A DNA stretch of 64,000 bases from CAWBCI01 sp963787195 (GCA_963787195.1 CAWBCI010000079.1:68625-132624), one strand, 5' to 3'. Shown: positions 26,279 to 36,582, numbered from the stretch's first letter. Notes: generated by a model not told the origin, from the sequence alone. Program-made: numbers and translations.

Positions 26279-29140
26279 TCAATTGCGGTTGCAAATCGGC
26301 TTATAAGGACAATACTGGCAATTTTTCTCGTCTTCAGTCTGGCTGAAAGGAATTTCCTTATCAAATATATGTTTCAGCAAAATGCTGATCTGATCCCCGA
26401 ATTGGGCAAGACTGGCCTGGTTTACGGCAGCTTTTTCAGGAATTTCAACCTTAATAAATCCTCTTGAAATATTCCTCAGTGAAATATTCCCGGTCTGAAT
26501 GGCTTCATCAGTTTTCAGGTCTTTTTGTAAAAGAAAGGCATACATCAGCAATTGCAAGGCTTTGGAATGTTTTGGCCCGGCTATGATATTCTCCCACTCC
26601 TTCACATGGACTTCGCCAGGGTTGACCATACCGGTTTTATAATCGATTATCCTCAGTTCCCCGTTCAGACGGTCTATCCGGTCGATAAATCCCTTTAGCC
26701 TGATCTCCCCGGTTTTTGAATCCGGCAATTGAAAAATAGTATTTACGGATTTCTCCAGATCCACAATCTGAAGTTCCTGGCTCTTATCCTTTAAAATGTT
26801 TTCTTCCGATTCCAGGAATTGCAGGATGAGCAGGCTTGCTACCCTGTAAAGGAGATAATTCTTTCCATGTTCAATATCTCCGTCTTTATAATTTTTAGTG
26901 AAGGATGCCTGTAAAAAATCTTTGTATTTATTTTTCATCCCTTTTATATCATCCTGAATAAGGATTTTCCCTTTCAGCGGATCATATAATTCCTTTAATA
27001 CTTCATGAATGACCGATCCAAGCGTATTTGCTTCGATGGTTTCTTCAATTTCTTCAAGTTCCGAGAGCCCGGCTAATTCTTTGAAATAAAACTGCAGGGA
27101 ACAATTGATATAGGTGTTCAGGGCGGTGGGGGAGAATCCTTTCGCCGCTTTTTCCGCCAGGCGCTCCATTAATTCGGGACTTTTTTCAATCTCGATAGTG
27201 TATGGATCCTGTCCGGTAAGGGGAGGAATGCGGAGTATCTCTTCATTCAGGCTGATTCGGGGATTATATTTAGGCAGCTCATGGGCAAGCTGGGTAATAA
27301 ATCGGCTCTTCTCCCCGCCTCCAAGCTGATCTCCTTCCGTATCAAAAACAAGGTGGATATTCTCAGCCCTTTGCAGCAATCTGTAGAAATGATAGGCAAA
27401 AACGGCATCTTTTTCATTATGGGTTGGAAGAAGGAAATTTTTCTTCACATCAAAGGGGATGAAAGTATTGGCCGAACGGCCCGAGGGCAAAATACCTTCA
27501 TTGGCGGAGAGGAGTATGATATTTTTAAAATCGAGGGCACGGGTTTCAAGAACACCCATTATTTGCAGGCCCTTCAGGGGCTCCCCGAAAAAAGGGATAG
27601 TCGAAGAGTCAAGGATCTGGACCAGCACCCTGCGAAGTGATCTGAGACTGCTGATGGCATTATTTCCTGCAAGCAATGTCCGTCCCCTCATAAATATTTT
27701 ATTGAAATGAAAAAGATATTCCATCTCTATCCGGGCTGACATATCTTTCTGACCTTCATCTGAAGCTGCGATTCCCTTTCTGAGCAGTTCAATGATGCCC
27801 AGTGTCTTGTCAATAGCATCGGAAGGACCTTGCCAGCGGCTGAAGAGCAACTCCGGTAAAGCCTTAATTTCCCCATCCTGACTTTTTAATAAATCGTATA
27901 TATCCTTAATAGTATAAAAGATCTTATTGCTATTCCGGATTTGCCCCAGTACCAGGTTCAGATTGTTCTGAGAAATCTCTTTTGCATCTTTTTGAATTAT
28001 GCTGATATATGGATGCATGAGTACCCCGATAATATCCCGTGCATAGAAGACGGTTTCTTTACCATCGGCGGGCGGACGAAGTTTTTCGGCATTCTCCTGC
28101 AACTGGAATATGGCCTTGATAAGGCGGTATAGAGGAGTAAGACTGATGGGAAAACCCATGGTAATATTGATGTCCCCGGTGTCGGGAGGCAGAGAATTCA
28201 ATAAAGGCAGCAGAAGTTTTTCATCTGCCAGGACCACTGCTGTATCTTCAAGACCGGTGCCCTTTTCAAGCAGTTCGCTGATGAGCTGACCTGCAAGGCG
28301 CGCCTGCCCGGTGTTGCGGGCAACTCCAGTAATTGTAATTTGTTTATTCTGAAGGAAATTTTCCTCCAGGAAACGTGGTTTCCCGGTGGACCAACGGGGC
28401 ATATAACGGCGGATGAAATTCCCGGCCTCCTGGGCCGGATCATCGACATAATAAGGATCTGCATCCCAGATGATCTCCGCCAGGTCATTATCCACTAAAA
28501 ACTGTATGATCTTTTCCTCAGCTGTACTTAGCGCATTCAAACCGGCGAAAATAATTTTTTTCCAGGGCAGGTTTGACCGGAGCCCTTCCAGGTCTTCCGC
28601 TATAAGCCGGTATGCAAGTCCCTGGTATACGAGGTGTTTACTCAAAAGACGGCTTTTTAGGCCCTCATAATATTTATATAAAGATTGATAAAAGCCAAGG
28701 TAATTTTTCTCGAAATCAGTAAGCGGTTTTTCGTCTAAATTCCAGAACTGAAGCGCCTTGGCTTCATTCAGATATGAAAACACCTGCTTTGCATCGGCAA
28801 GGTATAAATCAATTTCATTAAAATCTGAAAGCAGGACTTGGGCCCAATTGGCAAAACTATCGAAGTCCTGGGCTTTATCACCGCTTTGCTCCAGGTGGAC
28901 CGAGTACAGCTCGAACAACTGGGTGAGTGGGTCAGCAAGGGTTTTACCTGAAAGACTGATAATAAAATCTTCGACTGAAAAAGTCTCCGGTGCCCAGATA
29001 GTCCTTTGGAATTGTTTGGCCAGGTATTTTTTCAGGAAGAGGCTGGCACGGCGGTTGGGCAAGACTATACATATGTCGCCTGTATTCCGGTCAAAACGGT
29101 TTTTTATATCTAAGGCTATTTTATCGAGAAAAGCGTCCAT
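26279..29140 (-). CDS. AddB-like PD-(D/E)XK nuclease family protein
   Basis: A 953-residue protein. The N-terminal two thirds resemble an inactivated UvrD-type helicase (CIVLPNRRASLFLKKYLA start). The C-terminal third is a PD-(D/E)XK nuclease with the DYKTG motif near residue 833. A 4Fe-4S-type cysteine set is split between about residue 678 (YINCSLQFYF) and the end (NCQYCPYKPIC, about 941-950), as in AddB. This is the Bacteroidota AddB-type partner in double-strand-break end processing. The helicase-nuclease AddA is not in the window. Its start overlaps the stop of the uridylyltransferase gene by 1 bp. Confidence 0.85.
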   Translation of the reverse strand: MDAFLDKIALDIKNRFDRNTGDICIVLPNRRASLFLKKYLAKQFQRTIWAPETFSVEDFIISLSGKTLADPLTQLFELYSVHLEQSGDKAQDFDSFANWAQVLLSDFNEIDLYLADAKQVFSYLNEAKALQFWNLDEKPLTDFEKNYLGFYQSLYKYYEGLKSRLLSKHLVYQGLAYRLIAEDLEGLRSNLPWKKIIFAGLNALSTAEEKIIQFLVDNDLAEIIWDADPYYVDDPAQEAGNFIRRYMPRWSTGKPRFLEENFLQNKQITITGVARNTGQARLAGQLISELLEKGTGLEDTAVVLADEKLLLPLLNSLPPDTGDINITMGFPISLTPLYRLIKAIFQLQENAEKLRPPADGKETVFYARDIIGVLMHPYISIIQKDAKEISQNNLNLVLGQIRNSNKIFYTIKDIYDLLKSQDGEIKALPELLFSRWQGPSDAIDKTLGIIELLRKGIAASDEGQKDMSARIEMEYLFHFNKIFMRGRTLLAGNNAISSLRSLRRVLVQILDSSTIPFFGEPLKGLQIMGVLETRALDFKNIILLSANEGILPSGRSANTFIPFDVKKNFLLPTHNEKDAVFAYHFYRLLQRAENIHLVFDTEGDQLGGGEKSRFITQLAHELPKYNPRISLNEEILRIPPLTGQDPYTIEIEKSPELMERLAEKAAKGFSPTALNTYINCSLQFYFKELAGLSELEEIEETIEANTLGSVIHEVLKELYDPLKGKILIQDDIKGMKNKYKDFLQASFTKNYKDGDIEHGKNYLLYRVASLLILQFLESEENILKDKSQELQIVDLEKSVNTIFQLPDSKTGEIRLKGFIDRIDRLNGELRIIDYKTGMVNPGEVHVKEWENIIAGPKHSKALQLLMYAFLLQKDLKTDEAIQTGNISLRNISRGFIKVEIPEKAAVNQASLAQFGDQISILLKHIFDKEIPFSQTEDEKNCQYCPYKPICNRN

Positions 29141-29883
29141 TATTTTCCTTCCACTTCATATAATTTATTCAGCCAGGATGCAGCCTGCTCTATCTGCCCG
29201 ATATTTCCCAGGTCAAACCAGCCATCACTTTCATCCATATAATATCCTATTTCATGCACTGCGGCCAGGTCGAGGTAAGCCTGGATAACTGAAAAATGCC
29301 TTTTTTCAGGCAAATAGCGGAAGATCTCCGGGCTGATCATATGGATCCCGCTGAAAGCCAGGGGAATCAACTCGCCTTCAAATGGCCTCACTATCCTTTT
29401 TTCACGCGAGGTACGGTTTTCCCACCCACAGAGCATGCCGGTATCATCGTATAAAAGATACCTGCTGGTTTCTCTTTTCCTGACCACCAGGTTTGCCAGT
29501 TTTCCTGAAGCTTCATGATATTCCCTGAATTTCTGAATATCCACCTGACTTATTATATCTACATTATGCACAAGAAAAGGCTCGCTGTCCATCAAAAACT
29601 CCCTTGCATTGCTGATCCCACCTCCTGTGTCGAGCAGTTCCCCTATCTCCTCGGAGATATGTATGTTGATTCCGAAGTTTTTATTGTCTGAAAGGAATTG
29701 CATGATTTGTCCGGCTTCATGGTGCACATTAATTACAATTTCCCGGATGCCTTCCCGGATCAGCTTACGGATCAGGATTTCCAGCATTGGCTGCCCATTT
29801 ACTTCTATCAGTGCTTTGGGCTTGTGCCGGGTGAGTTCACCAAGTCGGGTTCCATGGCCGGCTGCCAGGATCATAGCTTTCAT
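29140..29883 (-). CDS. MurU-like sugar-1-phosphate nucleotidyltransferase
   Basis: About 247 residues from the ATG at 29883, chosen because it starts at MKAMILAAGHGTRLGEL and follows the upstream small gene by 5 bp; a more distal ATG at 29910 would overlap that gene. Nucleotidyltransferase motifs are LAAGHGTRLGELTRHKPKAL, VHNVDII (metal-binding Asp), and the terminal WFDLGNIGQ loop. Placed with a sugar kinase/RapZ fusion, it most likely acts as N-acetylmuramate-1-phosphate uridylyltransferase in cell-wall recycling (AmgK-MurU route). Other sugar-1-phosphates cannot be excluded. Confidence 0.8.
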   Translation of the reverse strand: MKAMILAAGHGTRLGELTRHKPKALIEVNGQPMLEILIRKLIREGIREIVINVHHEAGQIMQFLSDNKNFGINIHISEEIGELLDTGGGISNAREFLMDSEPFLVHNVDIISQVDIQKFREYHEASGKLANLVVRKRETSRYLLYDDTGMLCGWENRTSREKRIVRPFEGELIPLAFSGIHMISPEIFRYLPEKRHFSVIQAYLDLAAVHEIGYYMDESDGWFDLGNIGQIEQAASWLNKLYEVEGK

Positions 29884-29888
29884 CTGTT

Positions 29889-30020
29889 TCAGATTTTCTT
29901 GGGTTTGCAAAGATGTTTTTCCTTAATGGCTGATTCCCCGCAGGACTTGCACTTATAAACAGGCTTGTCGCTCTTCTTAAGCTTGATCTCATCCCTGTCT
30001 TTGCACATTTTTTTGCTCAT
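29889..30020 (-). CDS. 43-residue zinc-ribbon-like protein
   Basis: A small gene of 43 codons plus stop, starting at ATG 30018-30020. The product begins MSKKMCKDRDEIKLKK, carries a CKSC pair in mid-protein and single cysteines at residue 6 and near the C-terminus (HLCKP), and is very rich in lysine. The four cysteines could bind one zinc. It fits exactly into the 150-bp gap of a tight operon (13 bp after the kinase/RapZ gene, 5 bp before the MurU-like start), which argues that it is real. Function unknown. Confidence 0.7.
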   Translation of the reverse strand: MSKKMCKDRDEIKLKKSDKPVYKCKSCGESAIKEKHLCKPKKI

Positions 30021-30033
30021 ATCGAGGCAGTAT

Positions 30034-31493
30034 TTATAAATTTTCCCTGGTGTTGATCACGGTGTGTTCAAGATTAACAATCACTTCAGGGAATTTGTTC
30101 TGCAAATGCCGCCTGAGCTGTTCAGCGCAATAAACCGAACGGTGCTGCCCGCCTGTACAGCCAAAATTAACCTGCAGGCTATTGAAATGCCTTTCCAGGT
30201 AATTATCAACCGAAAGATCAACCAGGCCATAAATATTTTCAAGGAAATTCTGTACTTCTATTAGATTTTCAAGATAGCGGATAATAACTGGATCTCTTCC
30301 TGTAAAAGCCCTGTAACGCTCTTCCCGCCCGGGATTTGGCAGGACCCGGCAATCAAATACAAAACCTCCTCCATTGCCTGCATTATCTTCCGGAATCCCG
30401 TTCTTGTATGAAAAACTCCGGATGTCAACCTTCAGTAAATCATCTTCCGAAGCTGCTGTCTTCTGAAATTTATTTAAAGCTACCAGCCTTTCCAGCGCCG
30501 GGATAAGTTCCGGCAGGTTCACCGGCAAATTATTATTTTCAAGCCACCATTTCAGATTATCTAGAGCATAGGGAATACTTTTCAGAAAATGTCCCTTTCT
30601 CTCAATAATCCCCCTGAAACCATAAGCTCCCATGACCTGCAACAAACGCATCAGAACAAATCCTGAATAATACATTCTGAAAATATCCTCATCCACAGAT
30701 GTAAATTTGTCCAGCTCAAGTAAGTAATGGTCAAGCAGTCTTTCCCTTGCATCAAAAGGTATTTCGGCCCTGACCTGGAAGAGCAGTGAAGCCACATCAT
30801 ATTGTAAAGGACCCCGTCGCCCTCCCTGGTAGTCGATGAACCATGGGATATCCGCCTGCATCATGACATTCCTTGCCTGGAAATCCCGGTACATGAAATA
30901 GCCGCTGTCGCAATCCGAAAGCCAGTCAGTCAGCCTCTGAAATCGTCTTCCAGAAGCTGTTCATTGAAACCCAGGTTTGGCCGCAGGAAATAATATTTGA
31001 AATAATTCAGGTCCCAGAGCATGGACTGCCGGTCGAAATCGGCACGGGGAAAGCAAAGACTGTAATCCAGGTCCTTTCCGGCTTCCACCTGGAACAGCAC
31101 CAGTTCCTTGAGGACGCGCCTGTATATGGCTTCCAGCTCTGCATTGAAAGCTCCCTTCTTGTTTTGTTCTTCAACCAGGGAAAATAATGTTGTATTTCCC
31201 AAATCCTGCAGGAGGTATAAATTATTATCCGGATCACTCAGGTAAATTCCCGGAACATTTAGTCCCTTTTCAAGGAAATGGGAAGTGAATCCCAGGAAAG
31301 CGCGACTTTCTTCGGCTATTGGATGAAATACACCTATGGCATTAGGCCCGCTCCCTTTTATCCGGAAATAGCGTCTTTCAGAGCCGCTTGCAGGCAAAGG
31401 AGTGATGCTTTCTGCATCCTGCCCTGACCATTGCCGGAAAAGTTCTTTTAATTTATCCTGTATTTCAGATATATCTGACATTCCCTCTTGCAT
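30034..31493 (-). pseudogene. AmgK-like sugar kinase fused to RapZ C-terminal domain, frameshifted
   Basis: Two frames (31493-30930 and 30894-30034) form one protein of about 485 residues. The first 320 residues are an aminoglycoside-phosphotransferase-fold sugar kinase, with catalytic loop YRDFQARN and metal-binding DYQGG. The last 130 are the RapZ C-terminal domain with its signature GCTGGQHRSVY. The break is near 30940: GATTTCAGAGG appears to lack one C of GATTTCCAGAGG, since DDFQRLTDWLSDCDSGYF would then read through. Partnership with a MurU-like enzyme suggests kinase action on N-acetylmuramate or a similar recycled sugar. The frameshift is either recent loss or a base-calling error. Confidence 0.82.
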
Positions 31494-31565
31494 TTAACAA
31501 AATTAGAAATTTTAGGCTATCTCAGAACAAAACTAATTTGAAGGATGAGCTATGAAAAAATGCCC

Positions 31566-31573
31566 TATATTTG
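31566..31573 (+). promoter_or_regulatory. possible Bacteroidota -7 box for rubrerythrin
   Basis: TATATTTG, full TAnnTTTG match, 36 bp before the start; a TTTG lies 25 bp upstream, longer than usual. Confidence 0.4.
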
Positions 31574-31609
31574 TTTTCATAACAGCTAATTCAAAACATA
31601 ATAAGTACT

Positions 31610-32110
31610 ATGGCAAAATCTGCAATTGATATTTTAAAAGAAGCCATCCTGCTGGAACGCAGGGGGAAAGCATTTTATAGCACGGTCGCTAAGCAGTCGC
31701 AGAGTGCAGCTGCAAAGAAGATTTTTGAACTCATGGCCGAGGAAGAAGATGCGCATATACAATTTCTTTCCGGACAATTTGCCCATTATGATAAAAATAA
31801 GGAATTCAAAAAGACAGATATTTCAGCTGATGTCGACGATACTACAGCTATGGAGGTCCTTTGCGATGAAATTAAAAATGAGGTGACAGCCGCCAGTTTT
31901 GAAGCCGCTGCTATCTCGGCCGCAATCGACTTTGAGACCCGAGCCGTTGAAGTTTATAGCAATCGTGCCGAGTCAGCCACCGACCAGAACGAAAAAGAAG
32001 CCTATCAGATGCTGGCCGATTGGGAAAAGGGCCATCATAAATGGTTGTACATGATCAATGAGGACCTCAAGGAAAGGATCTGGTACGACAATAATTTCTG
32101 GCCTTTTTAA
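31610..32110 (+). CDS. rubrerythrin/ferritin-like diiron protein
   Basis: A 166-residue four-helix-bundle protein with two ExxH-type iron motifs: LLERRGKAFY and EEEDAHIQF in the first half, FETRAVEVY and DWEKGHHKWL in the second. These are the six ligands expected for a rubrerythrin-type diiron site. There is no C-terminal rubredoxin domain (no CxxC pairs), so it is the erythrin-only form. The role is probably peroxide reduction or iron handling in an anaerobe. Monocistronic with its own promoter box and terminator. Confidence 0.88.
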   Translation: MAKSAIDILKEAILLERRGKAFYSTVAKQSQSAAAKKIFELMAEEEDAHIQFLSGQFAHYDKNKEFKKTDISADVDDTTAMEVLCDEIKNEVTAASFEAAAISAAIDFETRAVEVYSNRAESATDQNEKEAYQMLADWEKGHHKWLYMINEDLKERIWYDNNFWPF

Positions 32111-32152
32111 GAAAGATTAAGACAGGAAATTTTGATTATAATTGTATGTCAC

Positions 32153-32184
32153 ATAAACCGCCTGCTTACCTGGCGGTTTTTTTA
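32153..32184 (+). terminator. intrinsic terminator of the rubrerythrin gene
   Basis: AAACCGCC (32155-32162) pairs with GGCGGTTT (32172-32179), 9-nt loop, followed by a T-rich run. Confidence 0.85.
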
Positions 32185-32212
32185 TTTATTTTTATAGATA
32201 AATCAAGAAACT

Positions 32213-33976
32213 ATGAAAAATGCAGGAAAAAATTTTACAATCAATAATTTAAGATCAGGCTTAATAATAATAGCTTTTTCAGCTCTGTTTTTCATCAAGC
32301 CGGCTTTTTCTTTTTCCGGAACTATGGTGACTGAGCCGGATTCGACGCTTAGAAAATCTGCACCCTTGCAAATGGAGAAACCGGACCAGCCTTATGTTCA
32401 TGTTTCCAGGGCCGACCAGCAAAAATCCCCGGCTTATCGATATAGTACTAAGGGATTTTTCACTTACCAGGTGAATGTAGATGAAAACGGGGACAATATT
32501 GTAGGAGATGCCGCCAACGAACCTTCCATAGCCGTCGATCCTACCAATCCCGACATAATGGTCATAGGGTGGCGGCAGTTCAATACAGTGAACAACAACT
32601 TTCGGCAGGCTGGTTATGCGTATACCATTGACGGGGGCGTGAACTGGACCTTTCCGGGCGTCATAGAACCCGGTATTTTCAGGTCCGATCCCGTGCTGGA
32701 CTGGGATAAGGAAGGTAATATATATTACAACAGCCTGACCGTTAACGGGAATAATTATACTTGCGATGTTTACAAATCCATAAATGGTGGAACAGACTGG
32801 GATGGTGGAACCTTTGCCCATGGTGGAGACAAGCAATGGATGGCTATTGATAAAACGACCGGCATAGGGGCCGGGAACATTTATGAGTACTGGTCAATTG
32901 CCGCTACCAGTTGTTATCCATATTATTTCACCCGTTCCATTGACGAAAACCAGAGTTACGAAAACTGCAGCGACAGTCCTTTTAAGTATTGGGGAATCAT
33001 GGAAGTTAATTCCCAGGGCGATTTATATATGTGTGGCACCAATGGCTATGATTTCGCGGTATGCAAATCCTCTAATGCACAAGATCCTTCTTCCGAAGTT
33101 AGCTGGGATTATGACGTTACAGTTGATTTGGGCGGCAGCATTGTTAGTGGCGATGGGTCTTTCACCGTCCCGAACCCTGACGGCATTTTAGGACAAACTT
33201 CAATGGCTGTAGATACTTCCGGTCGCTCTACCGATGGCAACCTTTACCTGCTATGTTCAGTTGACCCACCCGGGAACGACCCTTTGGATGTCATGTTTTC
33301 GCGCAGTACGGATGACGGTCAGACCTGGAGTTCACCGGTTCGTATCAATGATGATCCTGGAATTGATGCCTGGCAGTGGTTCGGTACTATGTCGGTCTCG
33401 AATGACGGCCGCATAGACGTGATCTGGCTGGATACCCGTAATTATCCAGGCTTGTTTATCTCCGAATTATATTATGCCTATTCACTTGACGGAGGTTTTT
33501 CATGGAGTGACAATATCAAACTCTCCGAACCTTTTGATCCGTATGCGGGATTTCCACAGCAGAATAAGATGGGCGATTATTTCGATATGTTCTCGGATGA
33601 GTATGGCGCCCATTTTGCCTGGGCCAATACACTGAACGGTGAAGAGGATGTTTATTATGGATTTATAGAATCGCCTACTACCGGGATAGCTGAACAAAAT
33701 GATCTGTCACCCAATTCATCAGGGCTATCCTATAATTTCCCGAATCCTTTCAAAAATTTAACCACCATAAATTACAAAGTGCCCCAACTTGCTAATGTTT
33801 CATTAAATGTATACAATGCAAGTGGTAAACAAATTTCCAGCTTATATTCCGGACTGCAGTCCGAAGGCAATTATAACCTGAAGTTCGATGCTAGCGGCCT
33901 TCCTGATGGGGTATATTATTACAGGTTGAAGGTTGGATCGCAGTCGGAAACGAAAAGGCTGGTGGTTTTGCGCTAG
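32213..33976 (+). CDS. secreted sialidase-fold (BNR-like) protein with T9SS sorting domain
   Basis: A 587-residue protein: signal peptide (about 1-33), a six-bladed beta-propeller region with Asp-box-like turns (YTIDGGVNWTF, SRSTDDGQTWSSP, YSLDGGFSWSD), and a C-terminal type A sorting domain (about 505-587, NFPNPFKNLTTINY to KRLVVLR). The Asp-box repeats are typical of sialidases and related propellers, but catalytic Arg/Tyr residues are not assigned by eye, so enzymatic activity is uncertain. It should be surface-exposed through the type IX system. Confidence 0.85.
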   Translation: MKNAGKNFTINNLRSGLIIIAFSALFFIKPAFSFSGTMVTEPDSTLRKSAPLQMEKPDQPYVHVSRADQQKSPAYRYSTKGFFTYQVNVDENGDNIVGDAANEPSIAVDPTNPDIMVIGWRQFNTVNNNFRQAGYAYTIDGGVNWTFPGVIEPGIFRSDPVLDWDKEGNIYYNSLTVNGNNYTCDVYKSINGGTDWDGGTFAHGGDKQWMAIDKTTGIGAGNIYEYWSIAATSCYPYYFTRSIDENQSYENCSDSPFKYWGIMEVNSQGDLYMCGTNGYDFAVCKSSNAQDPSSEVSWDYDVTVDLGGSIVSGDGSFTVPNPDGILGQTSMAVDTSGRSTDGNLYLLCSVDPPGNDPLDVMFSRSTDDGQTWSSPVRINDDPGIDAWQWFGTMSVSNDGRIDVIWLDTRNYPGLFISELYYAYSLDGGFSWSDNIKLSEPFDPYAGFPQQNKMGDYFDMFSDEYGAHFAWANTLNGEEDVYYGFIESPTTGIAEQNDLSPNSSGLSYNFPNPFKNLTTINYKVPQLANVSLNVYNASGKQISSLYSGLQSEGNYNLKFDASGLPDGVYYYRLKVGSQSETKRLVVLR

Positions 33977-34416
33977 GTTCACTTTACGATTATTATACTA
34001 GCCATACATTCATCATTTATCATTCATTGTACTTTATACAATTTATAAGGTATATAAATAACAAAACGGATTATCCGGGATGTTCCGTAAAACCCTGTAG
34101 CATCAAGTAATAGATGAGTAATAAAATTTATTAAAATCTAATATTATTTTATCTGTCAATATTTAAAATTTTTAGTGTTCTTTTTAAGAATATCTGAGTA
34201 TTTTTGCAATAGATTCTTGCCGGTTTTATTGTTGATTAAATCAATCATCCGCCTTTAAACCCATATTTATTAAGTTATCACTCAAATGCATAAATGCAAT
34301 GTGTGATTAATTGTAACTTTTTCTGAGACGAAGGGTATAAATAGTGGCCATATAACTGACAAGTGCTGGGAAAACGCTGAAAACCCATTAAAAGAGTAAG
34401 CACAAAATTTTTTATC
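33977..34416. other. 440-bp A/T-rich spacer
   Basis: No gene seen. Contains TATTTTTG at 34199-34206, a -7-box match about 210 bp upstream of the next gene, without a clear -33 box; a long leader would follow if used. Confidence 0.4.
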
Positions 34417-35940
34417 ATGGAAAAAAAGATTGCAACCAAAACGCTGGCAGCTTTTGCCATTTTATTACTTGTGTCCCTCAACCTGATAGCGCAAGTACCT
34501 CAATCATTCAACTACCAGGCTGTATTACGTGACGGAGCTGGATTGATTATGCAGGATGAATATCTTACAATGAAATTTACTATTCACCAGACAAGTCCGA
34601 CAGGTACTGTTGTTTATGAAGAAGTAAAAGATACAACTACCAATAATTTTGGTCTGGTGAATTTACAGATCGGAAAAGGTATCCCCACAACCGGAACATT
34701 TTCAGCTATACCATGGGAATCGGGCCCATTTTTCATGCAGGTCAGGGCAAATGCCGGGGCCGGCTATATTGATCTCGGTACCACACAATTTTATTCTGTT
34801 CCATTTGCCCTCGTAGCTGATACAGTATTGCACGGTGGCGGAGGTGGAGCCGGAGACAACTGGGGAACCCAGGTAGCCATAACAGATCCGACTTTAGCAG
34901 GAGATGGGACCACGGAAAATCCTTTGAGTATCGCGCAGCAGGATGCAACTGACGGACAGGTGCTTGCCTGGGACGGCACTACATGGGGCCCTGCGGATCT
35001 GGAATCCGGAGCCAGCCTGATAATAATAGATACCTCTAATTACACGACTTTAATACCAGGGGATGATCAGATTATCAACATACATGGCATTATTGTCCTG
35101 GAAGATAACTATGATAATTTAAGTGACAATAATACTTTTGTAAGCGGCGGCACAATCGACGGAGATAACTTATATACTGTGACATTCGGCGAAAATAACG
35201 TGATCAGCAATGCGAATTTCATGAATGTTGCCATTGAAGGTACCAATACCCAGTTCCTGAACTGTACATTCACAAATGTCACTTTATTACCCGACGCATG
35301 TAGCCTCACCGGATGCACGATAATTGATTCGGACCTTGGCAGCGATAATACGATTGGATACGTTGTGAACAGTCATCTGTCCAATTCTACAATACCCGAC
35401 CTGCAAAAAATCTCAAATTCAAGTATATCAAGTACAACGATCGGAAGTTCTATCTATTTACTGGATTTAGCCTCTAATAATAGTTTCGTAAATAATTCCA
35501 TCGTATATCTTTCGGGAGCTTTCAGTGGCAATAATTGCACTGATACCAGGATATTGGGAACTTGCAGCGAACTTTCGGCAATCAATATCAACGGAAATAT
35601 ATTTACAGCCAATGCACTGGCCACCAATACTATTGAAATTGATGTCACCGGCTCAAACCGCTACAGTGTAATCATTTCCAATAATACTTTTTACGGCAAC
35701 TCAACTTCTCCGGTCGGGGAACATATTAAAATCAACGGTACTTACAGTGGGACCAGATTTGCAACTAAAATTTCCAACAATATAGCTATAGGAGGTGCGC
35801 CGGCTGCCACCCAGTTTATTACTATTAATACCACAGGACCTGTATTCCATACCGTAAGCGATAATGACTATATGTATACCGGCGCATTAGGTGTAAGCAA
35901 TACGACCTACATTACTGAGAGAAATAATATCGGATACTAA
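34417..35940 (+). CDS. large secreted beta-helix-like protein
   Basis: A 507-residue protein with a signal peptide (about 1-25, ending LIAQ). Residues 26-135 form a conserved Bacteroidota N-terminal domain (VPQSFNYQAVLRDGAG, VNLQIGKG, FYSVPFALVADTV). A Gly-rich linker and a tail-fibre-like stretch (DGTTENPLSIAQQDATDG) follow. From about 200 to the end the sequence has short Asn-rich repeats (NCTFTNVTLLPD, SNNSFVNNSIVY) like a right-handed beta-helix. No sorting tail is seen. It is followed after 2 bp by a T9SS protein, suggesting the two work together. Confidence 0.75.
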   Translation: MEKKIATKTLAAFAILLLVSLNLIAQVPQSFNYQAVLRDGAGLIMQDEYLTMKFTIHQTSPTGTVVYEEVKDTTTNNFGLVNLQIGKGIPTTGTFSAIPWESGPFFMQVRANAGAGYIDLGTTQFYSVPFALVADTVLHGGGGGAGDNWGTQVAITDPTLAGDGTTENPLSIAQQDATDGQVLAWDGTTWGPADLESGASLIIIDTSNYTTLIPGDDQIINIHGIIVLEDNYDNLSDNNTFVSGGTIDGDNLYTVTFGENNVISNANFMNVAIEGTNTQFLNCTFTNVTLLPDACSLTGCTIIDSDLGSDNTIGYVVNSHLSNSTIPDLQKISNSSISSTTIGSSIYLLDLASNNSFVNNSIVYLSGAFSGNNCTDTRILGTCSELSAININGNIFTANALATNTIEIDVTGSNRYSVIISNNTFYGNSTSPVGEHIKINGTYSGTRFATKISNNIAIGGAPAATQFITINTTGPVFHTVSDNDYMYTGALGVSNTTYITERNNIGY

Positions 35941-35942
35941 AA

Positions 35943-36458
35943 GTGAAGAAAATGAAAAACATAATAGCCGTATTTACATTGGTTTTATGCTGGAATATTT
36001 CTTCCGCACAGATCAGCATAGAAAGGCAGGTTATAGGAGCCGCAGGCTTCCTGTCGGCCCCCGGAACCCTGCAGTCATCTATTACTGTCGGTGAAATTTT
36101 TACTGCGACTTCTTCGCAGGAAACACTGATAATCACCCAGGGTTTTCAACAACCCGATACCCTTATTCATGTTGGCCTAAAAAGCCCGGATAATCCCATT
36201 ACCAGATTTTCAATATATCCGAATCCCACGATGGACCGGGTGATCCTTGAATTTGTATTGGATCAGCCTATGAAAATCGGGATAGATATTTACAACCAGT
36301 TTGGACAGCAATTGACACAAAATTCAGAGCTAAGCGTCCGGGATAATTTCAAACAGGAGCTGGATTTCTCCGGATTTCCCGCAGGTAATTATTTTGTTGT
36401 TGTAAAATCTGCCAACGGGAGCTTGTACAAAGGGTTTAAGGTGCAGAAGGTGGATTAG
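35943..36458 (+). CDS. small T9SS type A sorting domain protein
   Basis: A 171-residue protein: signal peptide (about 1-22), a short middle domain (IERQVIGAAGFLSAPGTLQSSITVGEI) and a T9SS sorting domain (about 88-171, FSIYPNPTMDRVILEF to FKVQKVD). Starts 2 bp after the beta-helix gene, so cotranscribed. It could be a surface adaptor for its neighbour; that is inference. Confidence 0.82.
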   Translation: MKKMKNIIAVFTLVLCWNISSAQISIERQVIGAAGFLSAPGTLQSSITVGEIFTATSSQETLIITQGFQQPDTLIHVGLKSPDNPITRFSIYPNPTMDRVILEFVLDQPMKIGIDIYNQFGQQLTQNSELSVRDNFKQELDFSGFPAGNYFVVVKSANGSLYKGFKVQKVD

Positions 36459-36491
36459 TCAGCAGTCAGCAGTCAGCAGTCAGCAGTCAGC
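36457..36491. repeat. heptanucleotide array, five AGTCAGC copies
   Basis: Five exact tandem copies of AGTCAGC starting within the stop codon of the preceding gene. The unit is the reverse complement of the GCTGACT register of the pyrB-pyrI array. Confidence 0.95.
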
Positions 36492-36582
36492 AAGAAAGAC
36501 TAACAGCGTGATGACAACAGTACATAAAGAGCGTAGCCGCCGGTCGTGAATGGCGGTAAGGATGGATTTGCAATATATATTT

